Of a stretch of DNA of 64,000 bases, positions 45,983 through 56,111 are shown in pieces. The first letter of the stretch is position 1, and every line of letters starts with the position of its first letter. Source of the DNA: JADKIH01 sp031385005 (GTDB lineage: Bacteria; Bacteroidota; Bacteroidia; AKYH767-A; 2013-40CM-41-45); NCBI GenBank assembly GCA_031385005.1, contig JANNBB010000011.1, forward strand, positions 1 to 64,000. Reading direction: 5' to 3'. A program made the position numbers and the translations under genes. Below the pieces are notes generated by a model, which was not told the origin of the DNA, did no database searches, and saw nothing but the letters and a program-made list of their open reading frames with translations.

Positions 45983-46330
45983 TTATTCGTTCTCTTCCTT
46001 AACCAACATATTAAAAATGGAAGTCACCAACGATAGTATTATGCTAAAGAAAAAAGCTGTCCAAAAACCATTGACAGAAAAACCCGGTACAATCTCACTG
46101 GCCAGTAAAATCATTGCTGCATTGATGATCAGCAAAAATAAACCTAGAGTAAAAATGGTAATAGGTATAGTTAGTATTACAAGTACGGGCTTCAGGATGG
46201 AGTTTAAAACAGAAAGGACTATTGCGACTAGAACCCCTGTTACGGCAGATTCCATATGTACTCCGGGTAAAATAAATGAGGTGATAATTACGGCTAACGC
46301 ACTAACAACCAACTGAGCAAGGAATTTCAT
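45983..46330 (-). CDS. Phage holin family / YvlD-like membrane protein
   Basis: A 115-residue four-helix membrane protein; I use ATG 46330 (MKFLAQLVVSALAVI). The PhageHolin_4_2/YvlD pattern is seen in ASFILPGVHM-like text, VLSVLNSILKPVLVILTIPI and FTLGLFLLIINAAMI. Despite the family name, these are chromosomal membrane proteins and there is no phage gene nearby. Function is unknown. Confidence 0.88.
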   Translation of the reverse strand: MKFLAQLVVSALAVIITSFILPGVHMESAVTGVLVAIVLSVLNSILKPVLVILTIPITIFTLGLFLLIINAAMILLASEIVPGFSVNGFWTAFFFSIILSLVTSIFNMLVKEENE

Positions 46331-46600
46331 ATAAAAATTTAGGGCAAGGATTGTAATTCTACGAAAGTAATGACTTGATTTCAATTGACAAATTCAATTG
46401 GAAGAGTTTACACGGCCAAAAGTGGCTAAGTATTTCGTTGTTAATAAGTAATAGGGACAGTTCAATGCATGATTATCAGCAGCTTTCGAAAACAAGACAG
46501 TCGCGGAATAATTGATAATATTATAATAGGATAATATTTTCCATACATTTATGAAGCAAAGAAAACTTACTTATTTTTACAGCCCTAACCAAGTTTCATT

Positions 46601-48025
46601 ATGAATAACGATTTAGAAAACGGTCAAAAATTTTATCGGGACGTTATGTCTTATTTTGATAAGGCAGCAGCCCTTACAGATTTTGAACCGGGCCTTCTTC
46701 AACAGATAAAAATATGTAACAGTATTTATAAGTTTTATTTTCCGCTCGAAGTTGACGGAAAGTTAGAAGTTATCGAAGGAATCAGAGTACAGCACAGTCA
46801 TCATAAAACACCCACTAAAGGCGGTATCCGTTACAGCGAGTTCGTGAATGAAGACGAAGTAAAGGCACTTGCTACACTAATGACTTTCAAGTGTGCTGTT
46901 GTCGATGTTCCTTTCGGTGGTGCTAAAGGAGGCATTAAAGTAAACCCTTTTCAATATACTCCAAAACAGTTAGAAAGAATCACTCGACGCTATACCACAG
47001 AACTCATCAAGAAAAGTATGATTGGCGCCGGTATAGATGTTCCTGCTCCTGATTACGGTAGTGGTCCGCGTGAAATGGCCTGGATAGCCGACACCTATGC
47101 TACCTTTAAATACGACGATATCAATGCACTTGGTTGCGTAACCGGAAAACCACTCGGTCAGGGTGGAATTCACGGACGCACTGAAGCAACAGGACAAGGA
47201 CTTTACTTCGGTGTTCGTGAAGCATTAAACAATACGGAAGACATGAAAGCAATTGGTCTTACCCCGGGTATTAACGGAAAGAAAATCATTGTGCAAGGTC
47301 TTGGAAACGTAGGATTCTATTCAGCAAAATTTTGTGCAGAAGGCGGTGGACTAATCATCGGTATTTCTGAAAGAGAAGGCGGCGTTTATAGTGAAAAGGG
47401 CTTGGACGTAGATGCTGTATTCAAACACCGTAAAGAAACCGGTTCCATTCTCAATTTCCCCGGAGCAAAAAATATAACCGATCCCATGTCAATGCTTGAG
47501 ATGGATTGTGATATTCTCATTCCGGCAGCATTGGAAAACCAAATTACAAAAGACAACGCTCCAAATATAAAAGCAAAAGTAATTGCGGAGGGCGCTAACG
47601 GTCCCGTTACCAAAAATGCCGAGGTAATTCTCAACCAGAAAAAGGTGTTAATTATTCCTGATTTATATCTAAACGCAGGTGGCGTAACCGTTTCCTATTT
47701 TGAGTGGCTCAAGAATCTTTCACACGTTCGCTTTGGTCGCATGGAAAAACGATTCCAGGAAATGTCTACCAACGAATTGATCAAAGCCGTAGAAAAAATT
47801 ACCGGAAAAAATCTAGATGCAACTCAACGAAAAGTTCTTACACATGGTGCTGATGAAATTGATCTCGTTCGCTCCGGACTGGAAGAAACAATGATATTCG
47901 CCTATAATGAAATTCGAGAAATCCGTAAACAGGATAAACGAATCGAAGATCTCCGGACAGCGGCTTTCGTAAGCGGAATCCGAAAACTCGGAGTAAGCTA
48001 TCAAGCCCTTGGAATATTTCCTTAA
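46601..48025 (+). CDS. Glutamate dehydrogenase (Glu/Leu/Phe/Val dehydrogenase family)
   Basis: A 474-residue enzyme that interconverts glutamate and 2-oxoglutarate with a nicotinamide cofactor. The substrate motif KGGIRYS and the catalytic Lys in VDVPFGGAKGGIKVNP are intact, as is the Rossmann dinucleotide loop GLGNVGFYSA. NAD versus NADP use is not decided by sequence here. It is monocistronic: a strong bidirectional terminator separates it from queA. Confidence 0.93.
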   Translation: MNNDLENGQKFYRDVMSYFDKAAALTDFEPGLLQQIKICNSIYKFYFPLEVDGKLEVIEGIRVQHSHHKTPTKGGIRYSEFVNEDEVKALATLMTFKCAVVDVPFGGAKGGIKVNPFQYTPKQLERITRRYTTELIKKSMIGAGIDVPAPDYGSGPREMAWIADTYATFKYDDINALGCVTGKPLGQGGIHGRTEATGQGLYFGVREALNNTEDMKAIGLTPGINGKKIIVQGLGNVGFYSAKFCAEGGGLIIGISEREGGVYSEKGLDVDAVFKHRKETGSILNFPGAKNITDPMSMLEMDCDILIPAALENQITKDNAPNIKAKVIAEGANGPVTKNAEVILNQKKVLIIPDLYLNAGGVTVSYFEWLKNLSHVRFGRMEKRFQEMSTNELIKAVEKITGKNLDATQRKVLTHGADEIDLVRSGLEETMIFAYNEIREIRKQDKRIEDLRTAAFVSGIRKLGVSYQALGIFP

Positions 48026-48030
48026 ACAAA

Positions 48031-48064
48031 AAAAAACGATTGACTTTTGGTCAATCGTTTTTTG
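48031..48064. terminator. Bidirectional intrinsic terminator between glutamate dehydrogenase and queA
   Basis: An 11-bp perfect stem (aaacgattgac, 48034-48044; gtcaatcgttt, 48050-48060) with loop ttttg is flanked by As on the left and Ts on the right. It can stop transcription from both convergent genes. Confidence 0.85.
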
Positions 48065-48081
48065 TTTATGGGAAAAGCGTT

Positions 48082-49131
48082 TTATATGATCATCATTGCA
48101 TCACCGTAACTGTAGAATCTGTACTTTTCTTTAACAGCTACTTTATAGGCATTCATTATATTCTCATATCCACCAAAACCGGCTACCATCATCAACAATG
48201 TCGATTCAGGCATGTGGAAATTGGTTATCATACAATTAGCTACGCTGAAATCGTATGGAGGAAAAATAAATTTATTCGTCCAGCCATCAAATGGCTTCAT
48301 TTCACCTTGTGTGGATACCGATGATTCTATCGCACGCATTACAGTCGTGCCTATTGCACAAATCTTCTTCTTCTGGGACTTAGCTTTGTTTACAATGTTA
48401 CAGGCTTCCTGACCAATAATAACCTGCTCAGAGTCCATTTTATGCTTGGTAAGGTCTTCTACTTCAACCGGACGAAATGTTCCAAGTCCGACGTGCAAAG
48501 TTACCTCCGCAAAATTAACTCCTTTCAGTTCCAGTTTTTTCACCAGCGACATACTGAAATGCAATCCCGCTGTCGGAGCCGCAACAGCGCCTTCGTGACG
48601 AGCAAATACTGTTTGATAACGCTCAACATCTTCCGGTTCTGCTTTTCTTTTTATGTATTTCGGAAGCGGTGTATTTCCTAATAAGGTAATTGCATTTTTA
48701 AAATCTTCATAAGGACCATCAAATAGAAAACGCAGCGTGCGGCCTCTGGAAGTAGTATTATCTATTACTTCCGCTACCAACAAGTCATCATCACCAAAAT
48801 ATAACTTATTTCCAATACGGATTTTGCGTGCAGGATCAACGAGCACATCCCAAAGGCGACTTTCTCTGTTCAATTCACGAAGCAAAAAGACTTCAATCTT
48901 TGCACCTGTCTTTTCTTTATTTCCATACAACCTGGCCGGAAACACGCGCGTGTTATTCACTACCATTGTATCACCTTCCGAAAAATATCCTAAAATATCT
49001 TTGAAATGTTTATGTTCGATCTTGCCGCTTTTACGGTCAAGTACCATTAGTCGTGCATCTTCACGGTTTTTTGCCGGATGGGTAGCAATTAAGCTTTCCG
49101 GTACATGCACTTTAAATTGAGATAATTTCAT
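48082..49131 (-). CDS. queA: S-adenosylmethionine:tRNA ribosyltransferase-isomerase
   Basis: A 349-residue enzyme that transfers and isomerises the ribosyl moiety of SAM to make epoxyqueuosine in tRNA. QueA landmarks are present: HFKDILGYFSEGDTMVVNNTRVFPARL, EGAVAAPTAGLHFS, VGLGTFRPVEVEDL and FHMPESTLLMMVAGFGG. The length is normal. It is the last gene of a five-gene minus-strand block that includes truB; a TATATTTG -7-like element at 49177-49170 could drive it separately. Confidence 0.95.
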   Translation of the reverse strand: MKLSQFKVHVPESLIATHPAKNREDARLMVLDRKSGKIEHKHFKDILGYFSEGDTMVVNNTRVFPARLYGNKEKTGAKIEVFLLRELNRESRLWDVLVDPARKIRIGNKLYFGDDDLLVAEVIDNTTSRGRTLRFLFDGPYEDFKNAITLLGNTPLPKYIKRKAEPEDVERYQTVFARHEGAVAAPTAGLHFSMSLVKKLELKGVNFAEVTLHVGLGTFRPVEVEDLTKHKMDSEQVIIGQEACNIVNKAKSQKKKICAIGTTVMRAIESSVSTQGEMKPFDGWTNKFIFPPYDFSVANCMITNFHMPESTLLMMVAGFGGYENIMNAYKVAVKEKYRFYSYGDAMMII

Positions 49132-49234
49132 AACGAGAGGTTTTACAAAAAAAGACGTATAGGGGGCGGCAAATATAAGATACCAATACCCCCCTTGTAA
49201 AGGATTTTAAAAGATTTATTTGAAATAAATTGAA

Positions 49235-49951
49235 CTATTTAATAGTATGAATATCAGTTAGTTTCTTTACGAAATCTAAGGGATTTTGAGCATCTTTCAG
49301 CAGAAATTGACCAATTCTTGTTCTGCAAAGTGCTGATAGATAGCCACCTGTCCCTAATCTTCGGCCCATTTCATGCGCCAGCGAGCGAATATAGGTTCCT
49401 TTCGAACAAACGATGCGAAAGTCGATTTCCGGCAGTCGAATTGCCGTGATTTCAAATTCTTTTATGCAAATTTCATTGGGCTTAATTTCAAAATTTTCGC
49501 CTCTTCTCGCCATATCATAAGCCCTCTTTCCTTCAATTTTTTTGGCTGAATGAATGGGTGCCGTTTGCATTTGCTTTCCTAAAAATCCTGCCGTTTGTTT
49601 CAATATTTCTTCTTCAGTAACATGAGCGAATTCTTTAAAGTTGCCGGGCTCCTTTTCCAAATCATAAGATTCCGTTTCAGCACCTATGGTAATCGTTCCG
49701 GTGTATTCTTTTTCCGCATCCTGTATTTCATTGATCCGACGCGTAAGTTTGCCGGAACAGATTACAAGCAGTCCTGTTGCCAGCGGATCAAGTGTTCCCG
49801 CATGTCCAACCTTATACTTCTTAATTATCAACCCCGCTTCCGATGCATGCTCTGCTTTCTTTTCATCCAGCAGTGGCCTTTTTAATTTTTTCACTACATC
49901 AAATGATGTCCAGCGATAGGGCTTGTTAATGAGAATGATTCTGTCCGGCAT
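49235..49951 (-). CDS. truB: tRNA pseudouridine(55) synthase
   Basis: A 238-residue enzyme that makes pseudouridine 55 in the T-loop of tRNA. It has NKPYRWTSFDVVKKLKR, the catalytic Asp in VGHAGTLDPLATGLL and the RGENFEIKP and SKGTYIRSLAHEMGR motifs. The length is near the short end of the family, and it lacks the C-terminal PUA domain of longer homologues. Its start is 7 nt downstream of the uppP stop. Confidence 0.94.
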   Translation of the reverse strand: MPDRIILINKPYRWTSFDVVKKLKRPLLDEKKAEHASEAGLIIKKYKVGHAGTLDPLATGLLVICSGKLTRRINEIQDAEKEYTGTITIGAETESYDLEKEPGNFKEFAHVTEEEILKQTAGFLGKQMQTAPIHSAKKIEGKRAYDMARRGENFEIKPNEICIKEFEITAIRLPEIDFRIVCSKGTYIRSLAHEMGRRLGTGGYLSALCRTRIGQFLLKDAQNPLDFVKKLTDIHTIK

Positions 49952-49958
49952 CGGCTGT

Positions 49959-50777
49959 TTAGATAATCGTTAAATCATATCCCATCGAATATAAAATCAA
50001 AATAATGAGTCCGACAGCAATTCGGTAATAGCCGAAAACCTTAAAACCTTTTTTTGTCAGGAAAGAAATGAACGATTTGATTGCCAAAGTTGCAACAATA
50101 AATGCAACAACATTTCCGACGGCAAGCAGCATAAACTGATTGCTTGTTAATACTTCCCCGTCTTTATAAAAATCCAATAAATCTTTTGCTGTCGCGCCAA
50201 ACATAGTTGGTACAGCGAGGAAAAATGAAAACTCCGCTGCTGCTTTTTTATTCAGACCTTGAGTTAAACCTCCTATAATCGTCGCCGCAGAACGCGAAAC
50301 TCCCGGTATCATTGCAAGTACCTGAAACCCTCCAATCAAAAACGCCTCTTTATCGGAAGCAACTTTCGTTTTCCCTTTTTCTTCTGATCTCATTATCCAT
50401 TTATCAAGCAAAAGAAAAATAACCCCTCCCACCAATAATGCGAATGCAACAACAACAACATTTTCCAGCAATTGATCAATGTATGATTTGAATAAAAGTC
50501 CGGCAACGACTGCAGGAATAAAAGCGATAATCAGTTTTTTATAAAAGTCAAAAATCGCTGAATTATTTTTTCCCCGGGGCAAGAAATTTTTCCAATAAAT
50601 AATGACGACGGAAATAATTGCTCCCAGTTGAATAGCCACTGTAAAGAGTTTGGTAAATGGCTCCGAGGCAATCCCCATCATCGAAGATCCAATTATCATG
50701 TGTCCGGTTGAGGATACAGGTAAAAACTCCGTCAGGCCTTCAATAATTGCAAGAATGATTGCCTGAAATAAGTTCAT
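49959..50777 (-). CDS. uppP: Undecaprenyl-diphosphatase
   Basis: A 272-residue polytopic membrane enzyme that recycles undecaprenyl pyrophosphate for peptidoglycan and glycan synthesis. It has the catalytic motifs EGLTEFLPVSSTGH (13-26) and IPGVSRSAATIIGG. It lies between the DUF3098 gene (36 nt upstream) and truB (7 nt downstream). Confidence 0.95.
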   Translation of the reverse strand: MNLFQAIILAIIEGLTEFLPVSSTGHMIIGSSMMGIASEPFTKLFTVAIQLGAIISVVIIYWKNFLPRGKNNSAIFDFYKKLIIAFIPAVVAGLLFKSYIDQLLENVVVVAFALLVGGVIFLLLDKWIMRSEEKGKTKVASDKEAFLIGGFQVLAMIPGVSRSAATIIGGLTQGLNKKAAAEFSFFLAVPTMFGATAKDLLDFYKDGEVLTSNQFMLLAVGNVVAFIVATLAIKSFISFLTKKGFKVFGYYRIAVGLIILILYSMGYDLTII

Positions 50778-50813
50778 CGGATTTTAGTAAGATTAATAAA
50801 AGCTTATTAACAC

Positions 50814-51059
50814 CTAGTCCTTCGACTTTTTCACAATAGCAAAAACTTCAACAACGAAGCCGGCCATTACTAAAATAGGTGCAACAGTTATTCTCCGCGC
50901 ACTAAATATGGAAGGATCAAAAACATTGGGATCATCAGAACCGCCACCACTCATCAAAACAAAACCAAGAAAAATTAATCCAATTCCTGTAAGCATTAAA
51001 ATATAATTCTCTTTTCCGAAAGGGAAATCGATAGTTGATTTAGTTTCTTTTTTTGCCAT
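50814..51059 (-). CDS. DUF3098 family small membrane protein
   Basis: An 81-residue protein with two membrane helices (about 19-35 and 58-75). ENYILMLTGIGLIFLGFVLMSGGGSDDPNVFDPSIFSARR, split here only for reference by its core GGGSDDP and IFSARR, is the recognised DUF3098 pattern of Bacteroidota. Function is unknown. Its constant place between ftsX and uppP suggests a role in cell division or envelope synthesis. Confidence 0.88.
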   Translation of the reverse strand: MAKKETKSTIDFPFGKENYILMLTGIGLIFLGFVLMSGGGSDDPNVFDPSIFSARRITVAPILVMAGFVVEVFAIVKKSKD

Positions 51060-51252
51060 TGCAATGAATCTGAATTATTGGAGTGCAATTATAAGAAAAT
51101 TATTTGCCTTTAGCTTGAGTGAAAAGGATTCAAGAGTTGTTTTTTCGATAAATTCCTGAGAATATCCAATTAACTCCTTAGAAAGACATTAAAACAATGA
51201 ATCTATAAGACCAATCTCCCGAAAAAAGATGGATGTGCTGTTGGAAGTCCGA

Positions 51253-52131
51253 TCAATATAACTCGTCTACATGCCTTTTCAAGTAACGATTTACAGCAAA
51301 AAAAGTGCTTAAACCCGAAATAAGGAAGCCGAAAATAATTATCCCTATCATTAAGAAACCGAGAATCCGGTAATCGGATAGTTGCCCGAATTCAGGAAAC
51401 CGTTGTTGTATGAGATATATAATTCCACTCAACAATAAGATGCTTATCATTCCTGCAATGAAGCCGTGAACAAGTCCTCTTTTTAAAAAGGGCCAACGAA
51501 TAAAACCCTTTGTAGCTCCCACTAATTGCATGCTTTTAATAAGAAAGCGTTTGGAATAAAGCGAAAGTCTTATCGTATTATTGATCAAAACAATTGCAAT
51601 AAATAATAACAGTCCACAAAAAATAAGAATAATCATTGCCACCGTTTGAAAGTTCTGACTCATTTTATCTATTTCATTTTGCTGGTAGGAAACTTCCAGA
51701 ACGGGCTTATACGTGCTTATCAATTCTTTTATTTTCAATAAGCTATCAGGTTGTGCATATTTTGCATACAAATTTACATCAATTGAAGCGGGAAGCGGAT
51801 TGGTCTCGAGCATACCTGAAGAGCCTTCGCCCAAATCCTTTTTCAAACTATCCAGTGCTTCTTCTTTAGAAATGTATCGTGCAAAACGAACATAGGGCAG
51901 TTGATTGATGGTTTCCGTAAAACTCTTCAATTCCTGTTCAGATAGATTGTCGCGCAGGAAAATATTTAGTTGAACATGTTCTTTTACGTAATCGGATAAT
52001 TTTTTAGCATCAAGAACAAGCAGTCCGTCCAAACCAAGCATAAATAGAACAAGTGCTATACTGATAATAGTGGATAAGTAAGAAGATCGGAGGCGTTTGG
52101 ATCCGTCTATGTGTTTTTCCGTCTGGGCCAT
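51253..52131 (-). CDS. ftsX: Cell division permease FtsX
   Basis: A 292-residue membrane protein of the FtsEX complex, which links the division ring to peptidoglycan hydrolases. It has an N-terminal helix (about 20-40), a periplasmic loop (ECD, about 45-165) and three C-terminal helices, with IRLSLYSKRFLIKSMQLVGA typical of FtsX. The partner ftsE is not adjacent. The gene is divergent from leuS and heads the DUF3098-uppP-truB-queA run, separated from DUF3098 by 193 nt. Confidence 0.92.
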   Translation of the reverse strand: MAQTEKHIDGSKRLRSSYLSTIISIALVLFMLGLDGLLVLDAKKLSDYVKEHVQLNIFLRDNLSEQELKSFTETINQLPYVRFARYISKEEALDSLKKDLGEGSSGMLETNPLPASIDVNLYAKYAQPDSLLKIKELISTYKPVLEVSYQQNEIDKMSQNFQTVAMIILIFCGLLLFIAIVLINNTIRLSLYSKRFLIKSMQLVGATKGFIRWPFLKRGLVHGFIAGMISILLLSGIIYLIQQRFPEFGQLSDYRILGFLMIGIIIFGFLISGLSTFFAVNRYLKRHVDELY

Positions 52132-52230
52132 TGTAACGGCGAAATTAGAAAAACAAAACCAACATTAACGGCTGGAATCTGCCCTTCTCGTCTTATTTTT
52201 CTACATTCGCATGTTCAAAGTAAACACCGA

Positions 52231-55002
52231 ATGGAATATAATTTCAAGGAAGTCGAAAAAAAGTGGCAGCAATACTGGCGGGAGAAAAAGATTTATAAAG
52301 CGCTGCTCGATCCATCTAAACCGAAGTGTTATGTGCTAGATATGTTCCCTTATCCTTCCGGTTCCGGGTTACACGTTGGTCACCCACTTGGCTATATAGC
52401 TTCCGATATTTTTGCCAGATATAAAAGACTCACCGGCTTTAATGTTCTCCATCCAATGGGATACGATTCTTTCGGACTTCCTGCAGAACAATATGCTATT
52501 CAAACCGGACAACATCCTGCTATTACGACCGAACAAAACATCAAGCGATATCGTTTTCAGCTCGACAACATCGGATTTTCTTTCGATTGGGACAGAGAAG
52601 TACGAACGTCAGACCCTTCATACTATAAATGGACGCAATGGATATTTATTCAACTTTTTAATTCCTGGTATAATCCGGTACATAATAAAGCCGAAAACAT
52701 TGAAACACTTATTGATCATTTCCGTGATCAGGGAAATGTCGACATCGATTTCCCTGCCGGCGATCAAGAACTTTTTTCTGCCGACGATTGGATCAATTTC
52801 AGTGAAAAAAAACAACAAGAAGTTCTTCTAAATTACCGACTCGCCTATTTATCCGAAACAACTGTCAACTGGTGCCCTGAATTAGGAACCGTACTTGCCA
52901 ATGAAGAAGTCAAGGATGGATTAAGCGAAAGAGGTGGTTATCCTGTAGAAAGAAAGCTCATGAAGCAATGGAGTCTTCGGATAAGTTCCTATGCTCAGCG
53001 ATTACTCGATGATCTTGAAAAAATTGACTGGAGTGATTCTCTGAAAGAACAACAACGTAATTGGATAGGCAGAAGCGAAGGCGCCGACGTGCTTTTTAAA
53101 GTTGCCGGCTCTGACCTCGATATTCAGATTTTCACTACTCGTCCAGACACCATTTTCGGTGCGACATTTATGACGCTTGCTCCGGAACACGAACTTGTAG
53201 AAATGATCGTAACCCCAGAACTCAGGGAGGAAGTCATGAGCTATGTAATCGAAGCCAAAAACAGAACCGAAAGAGAGAGGATGGCTGAAGTGAAACGCAT
53301 TACCGGAGTCTTTACCGGCGCTTATGCCATTCATCCTTTTACGAATGAAAAGATTCCGGTCTGGGTCGGGGACTATGTATTAGCAGGTTATGGAACCGGT
53401 GCTGTCATGTCCGTTCCTGCTCACGATGCCCGCGATTATGCATTTGCCAAGCATTTCGGAATTCCAATTAAAGAGGTTGTTTCCGGCGGAAATATTCTCA
53501 ACGAATCATACGATGCTAAAGAAGGTAAACTGATCAATTCCGATTTCCTGAATGGCTTCGAAGTAAAGGATGCCGTTCGTAAAGCCATAGCTGAAATTGA
53601 GCTAAGAGGTCTTGGTAAAGGAAAAATTAATTTCCGTTTACGTGATGCGATTTTCGGCAGACAACGATACTGGGGCGAACCAATTCCGGTTTATTACAAA
53701 GAAGGCCTTCCTTATGTTGTAGATGAAAAAGATCTTCCTGTCATGTTACCCGAAGTCGATAAGTATCTTCCTACCGAAGATGGCGAACCACCTTTGGCGC
53801 GTGCCAGGGATTTTTCTTACAAAGGTTTTCCGATAGAAACGACTACCATGCCGGGATGGGCAGGATCTTCATGGTATTATCTCCGTTATATGGACGCGAA
53901 TAATTCAGAACGCTTCGCCTCAAAGGAAGCTGTCGAATACTGGCGCGATGTCGATCTCTACATGGGTGGTGCAGAGCATGCAACCGGACATTTACTCTAT
54001 GTGAGGTTTTGGACAAAGTTTCTTTTTGATAGAGGACTCATTCCCGTTCAGGAACCTGCAAAGAAGCTCATTAATCAGGGAATGATTCAAGGGCGTTCTA
54101 ATTTTGTTTATCGAGTTAAAGACAGCAATACTTTTGTATCGGAAGGATTAAAAAACAACTATGAAACAGTGGCTCTCCATGTTGATGTGAATCTCTGTGA
54201 TGATGATGTATTGAATATAAAAGCCTTCAAAGAATGGCGCGAAGAATTTAAAAATGCTGAATTCATCCTGGAGGATGGCAAGTATCTGTGCGGAAACGAA
54301 ATTGAAAAAATGTCGAAGTCGAAGTGGAATGTTGTTAATCCGGATGACATGATCGATAAATACGGTGCCGACTGCCTGCGTTTATATGAAATGTTTCTCG
54401 GCCCACTCGAACTTTCAAAACCCTGGAATACCAATGGAATTACCGGCACATCAAATTTTATTCGGAAATTGTGGAAGCTTATGCATAAACCAAATGCTTC
54501 TCATGAACTCGAGCTGGCAATTTCAGACGAAGCGCCCTTGAAAAGTGAATGGAAGGTTTTGCATCGAACAATTAAGAAAGTGAAAGAAGACGTTGATCGT
54601 TTTTCATTTAACACTACCGTAAGTACATTCATGATTTGTGTAAATGAACTCACAGATTTGAAGTGCAACAAACGTCAAATCCTCGAACCTCTGGCCATCA
54701 TCATTTCACCATATGCTCCACATGTAGCGGAGGAAATGTGGGAAAGGTTAGGTCATAAAGAAAGCATTACGAAAGCTTCTTTTCCGATAGTGAACGAGGA
54801 CTTTCTGGTGGAATCTGAATTTTCATACCCGGTTTCGATCAATGGAAAAACGAAGACCTACCTGGAGTTTCCTTTGTCTTTAAAGAAAGAAGAAATCGAA
54901 TCAGAAATTCTAAAAGCCGAAGAAGTCAAAAAACTGCTTAACGGCCAATCTCCCAAAAAGGTCATTGTCGTACATGGGAGAATTATTAATATCGTTTTAT
55001 AA
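52231..55002 (+). CDS. leuS: Leucyl-tRNA synthetase
   Basis: I use ATG 52231 (MEYNFKEVEK), giving 923 residues; the in-frame start at 52111 adds 40 residues that overlap the ftsX promoter region. Catalytic motifs are HVGH (48-51, the HIGH variant) and KMSKS (693-697). The editing domain is present (TTRPDTIFGATFM, GTGAVMSVPAHDARD). Segments at about 150-190 and 640-690 are Bacteroidota-type insertions. It charges tRNA-Leu and edits mischarged tRNA. Confidence 0.96.
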   Translation: MEYNFKEVEKKWQQYWREKKIYKALLDPSKPKCYVLDMFPYPSGSGLHVGHPLGYIASDIFARYKRLTGFNVLHPMGYDSFGLPAEQYAIQTGQHPAITTEQNIKRYRFQLDNIGFSFDWDREVRTSDPSYYKWTQWIFIQLFNSWYNPVHNKAENIETLIDHFRDQGNVDIDFPAGDQELFSADDWINFSEKKQQEVLLNYRLAYLSETTVNWCPELGTVLANEEVKDGLSERGGYPVERKLMKQWSLRISSYAQRLLDDLEKIDWSDSLKEQQRNWIGRSEGADVLFKVAGSDLDIQIFTTRPDTIFGATFMTLAPEHELVEMIVTPELREEVMSYVIEAKNRTERERMAEVKRITGVFTGAYAIHPFTNEKIPVWVGDYVLAGYGTGAVMSVPAHDARDYAFAKHFGIPIKEVVSGGNILNESYDAKEGKLINSDFLNGFEVKDAVRKAIAEIELRGLGKGKINFRLRDAIFGRQRYWGEPIPVYYKEGLPYVVDEKDLPVMLPEVDKYLPTEDGEPPLARARDFSYKGFPIETTTMPGWAGSSWYYLRYMDANNSERFASKEAVEYWRDVDLYMGGAEHATGHLLYVRFWTKFLFDRGLIPVQEPAKKLINQGMIQGRSNFVYRVKDSNTFVSEGLKNNYETVALHVDVNLCDDDVLNIKAFKEWREEFKNAEFILEDGKYLCGNEIEKMSKSKWNVVNPDDMIDKYGADCLRLYEMFLGPLELSKPWNTNGITGTSNFIRKLWKLMHKPNASHELELAISDEAPLKSEWKVLHRTIKKVKEDVDRFSFNTTVSTFMICVNELTDLKCNKRQILEPLAIIISPYAPHVAEEMWERLGHKESITKASFPIVNEDFLVESEFSYPVSINGKTKTYLEFPLSLKKEEIESEILKAEEVKKLLNGQSPKKVIVVHGRIINIVL

Positions 55003-55138
55003 AAAGTTTTACCCCATAGTTTTGGTTAAGGCACAAATTGTTACCTTCAATTTGCCCGAAACTTATTAACCATTGTCAGCAATTTTTTTTGCATAAAGGG
55101 TAATTTATATCAATATTCGCATCTGAATTTAGAATCGT

Positions 55139-55945
55139 ATGGAGTTATTAAAACAACAGATAGAGGCACTAATTTTTTGTTCTGAACAAAGTATTTCTTT
55201 AGAAGAAATTGCAGCGTCATTAAAAATTTCCTTTGAATGGGAGCTTGAGGATCAGGAAATTCTGGATGCAATTGCAGAATTGAAGGAAAAATACACATCT
55301 GATGAGTATTCATTTGAATTGGCAGAGATTTCTGAGGGATTTCAGTTTTTGACTAAAAAGCAATATCACGTTGTTGTAAGTGCATTAATTCAGCATAAAT
55401 CGAAGAAAAAGCTTTCTGTTTCTCAAATGGAAACACTTGCCATAATCGCTTACCGTCAGCCCGTTTCAAAAGGAGAAGTTGAGCATATTCGTGGTGTAAG
55501 CTGTGATTATGCCATTCAAAAACTTTTAGAAAAAGAATTGATTGAGATTTCAGGAAAAAGTGATGGCCCCGGCCGCCCGGTTTTATATAGTACCAGCCGT
55601 AATTTTATGGATTATTTCGGCATTAGAACCGTCAAAGACCTGCCTCAATTGAAAGATCTTCATGTCGAACAAAATGAAATCGGTCAACCAATGGATGGTG
55701 AAGGGTCTATGGAAAATTCCGAGTATTCTATTCCGGAAGAAGTCTTGTTACCTGAAAATGCCAATCCGGAAGAAACAGAGAACATTGCAATCGCAGAAGA
55801 AGAAATTTCTATTCAAGCAGATGTTCGTGACGAAGAGAATTGGGAAATGCCTGACAGAAAGGCTATTTTCATCGAGAATGAATTGAATATCTCAGAAGAA
55901 ACAGCAGAAGAAAAGGAAAAAGGCGATTCTGAAGATTTTTCCTAA
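55139..55945 (+). CDS. scpB: SMC-Scp complex subunit ScpB
   Basis: A 268-residue protein with the two winged-helix ScpB core in the first 175 residues: IEALIFCSEQSISLEEIA, QMETLAIIAYRQPVSKGEVEHIRGV and GRPVLYSTSRNFMDYFGI. It works with SMC and ScpA in chromosome segregation. After residue 180 there is an acidic, low-complexity tail (rich in Glu and Asn) that is longer than in many homologues. scpA is not in this window. Confidence 0.93.
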   Translation: MELLKQQIEALIFCSEQSISLEEIAASLKISFEWELEDQEILDAIAELKEKYTSDEYSFELAEISEGFQFLTKKQYHVVVSALIQHKSKKKLSVSQMETLAIIAYRQPVSKGEVEHIRGVSCDYAIQKLLEKELIEISGKSDGPGRPVLYSTSRNFMDYFGIRTVKDLPQLKDLHVEQNEIGQPMDGEGSMENSEYSIPEEVLLPENANPEETENIAIAEEEISIQADVRDEENWEMPDRKAIFIENELNISEETAEEKEKGDSEDFS

Positions 55946-55963
55946 TCAAATTACATAAACTAA

Positions 55964-56003
55964 AAGCCGTTGATCTTCGTTTAAGAATCAACCGCTTTTT
56001 TTT
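55964..56003 (+). terminator. Intrinsic terminator after scpB
   Basis: Left arm aagccgttgat and right arm atcaaccgctt form a stem with one mismatch around a loop of about 13 nt, followed by eight Ts (55996-56003). It is placed about 20 nt after the scpB stop. Confidence 0.6.
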
Positions 56004-56111
56004 GGCTTTAATGCACTATTAAACGGGAAAATTGAATAACTTTAAACTGTAGTATTTGTTGTTTAGAGTATTCTCTGAAGATTGGAATAGATTTTGCTAA
56101 TCACAAGCATC

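Noticed and set aside
45983..46330. Prophage marker (holin)
   Set aside because: The protein belongs to the chromosomal YvlD-type group despite the family name; no phage structural, integrase or lysis genes are nearby.
52111..52230. N-terminal extension of leuS
   Set aside because: It overlaps the start of ftsX and its promoter region; LeuS proteins begin at MEYNFKEVE.
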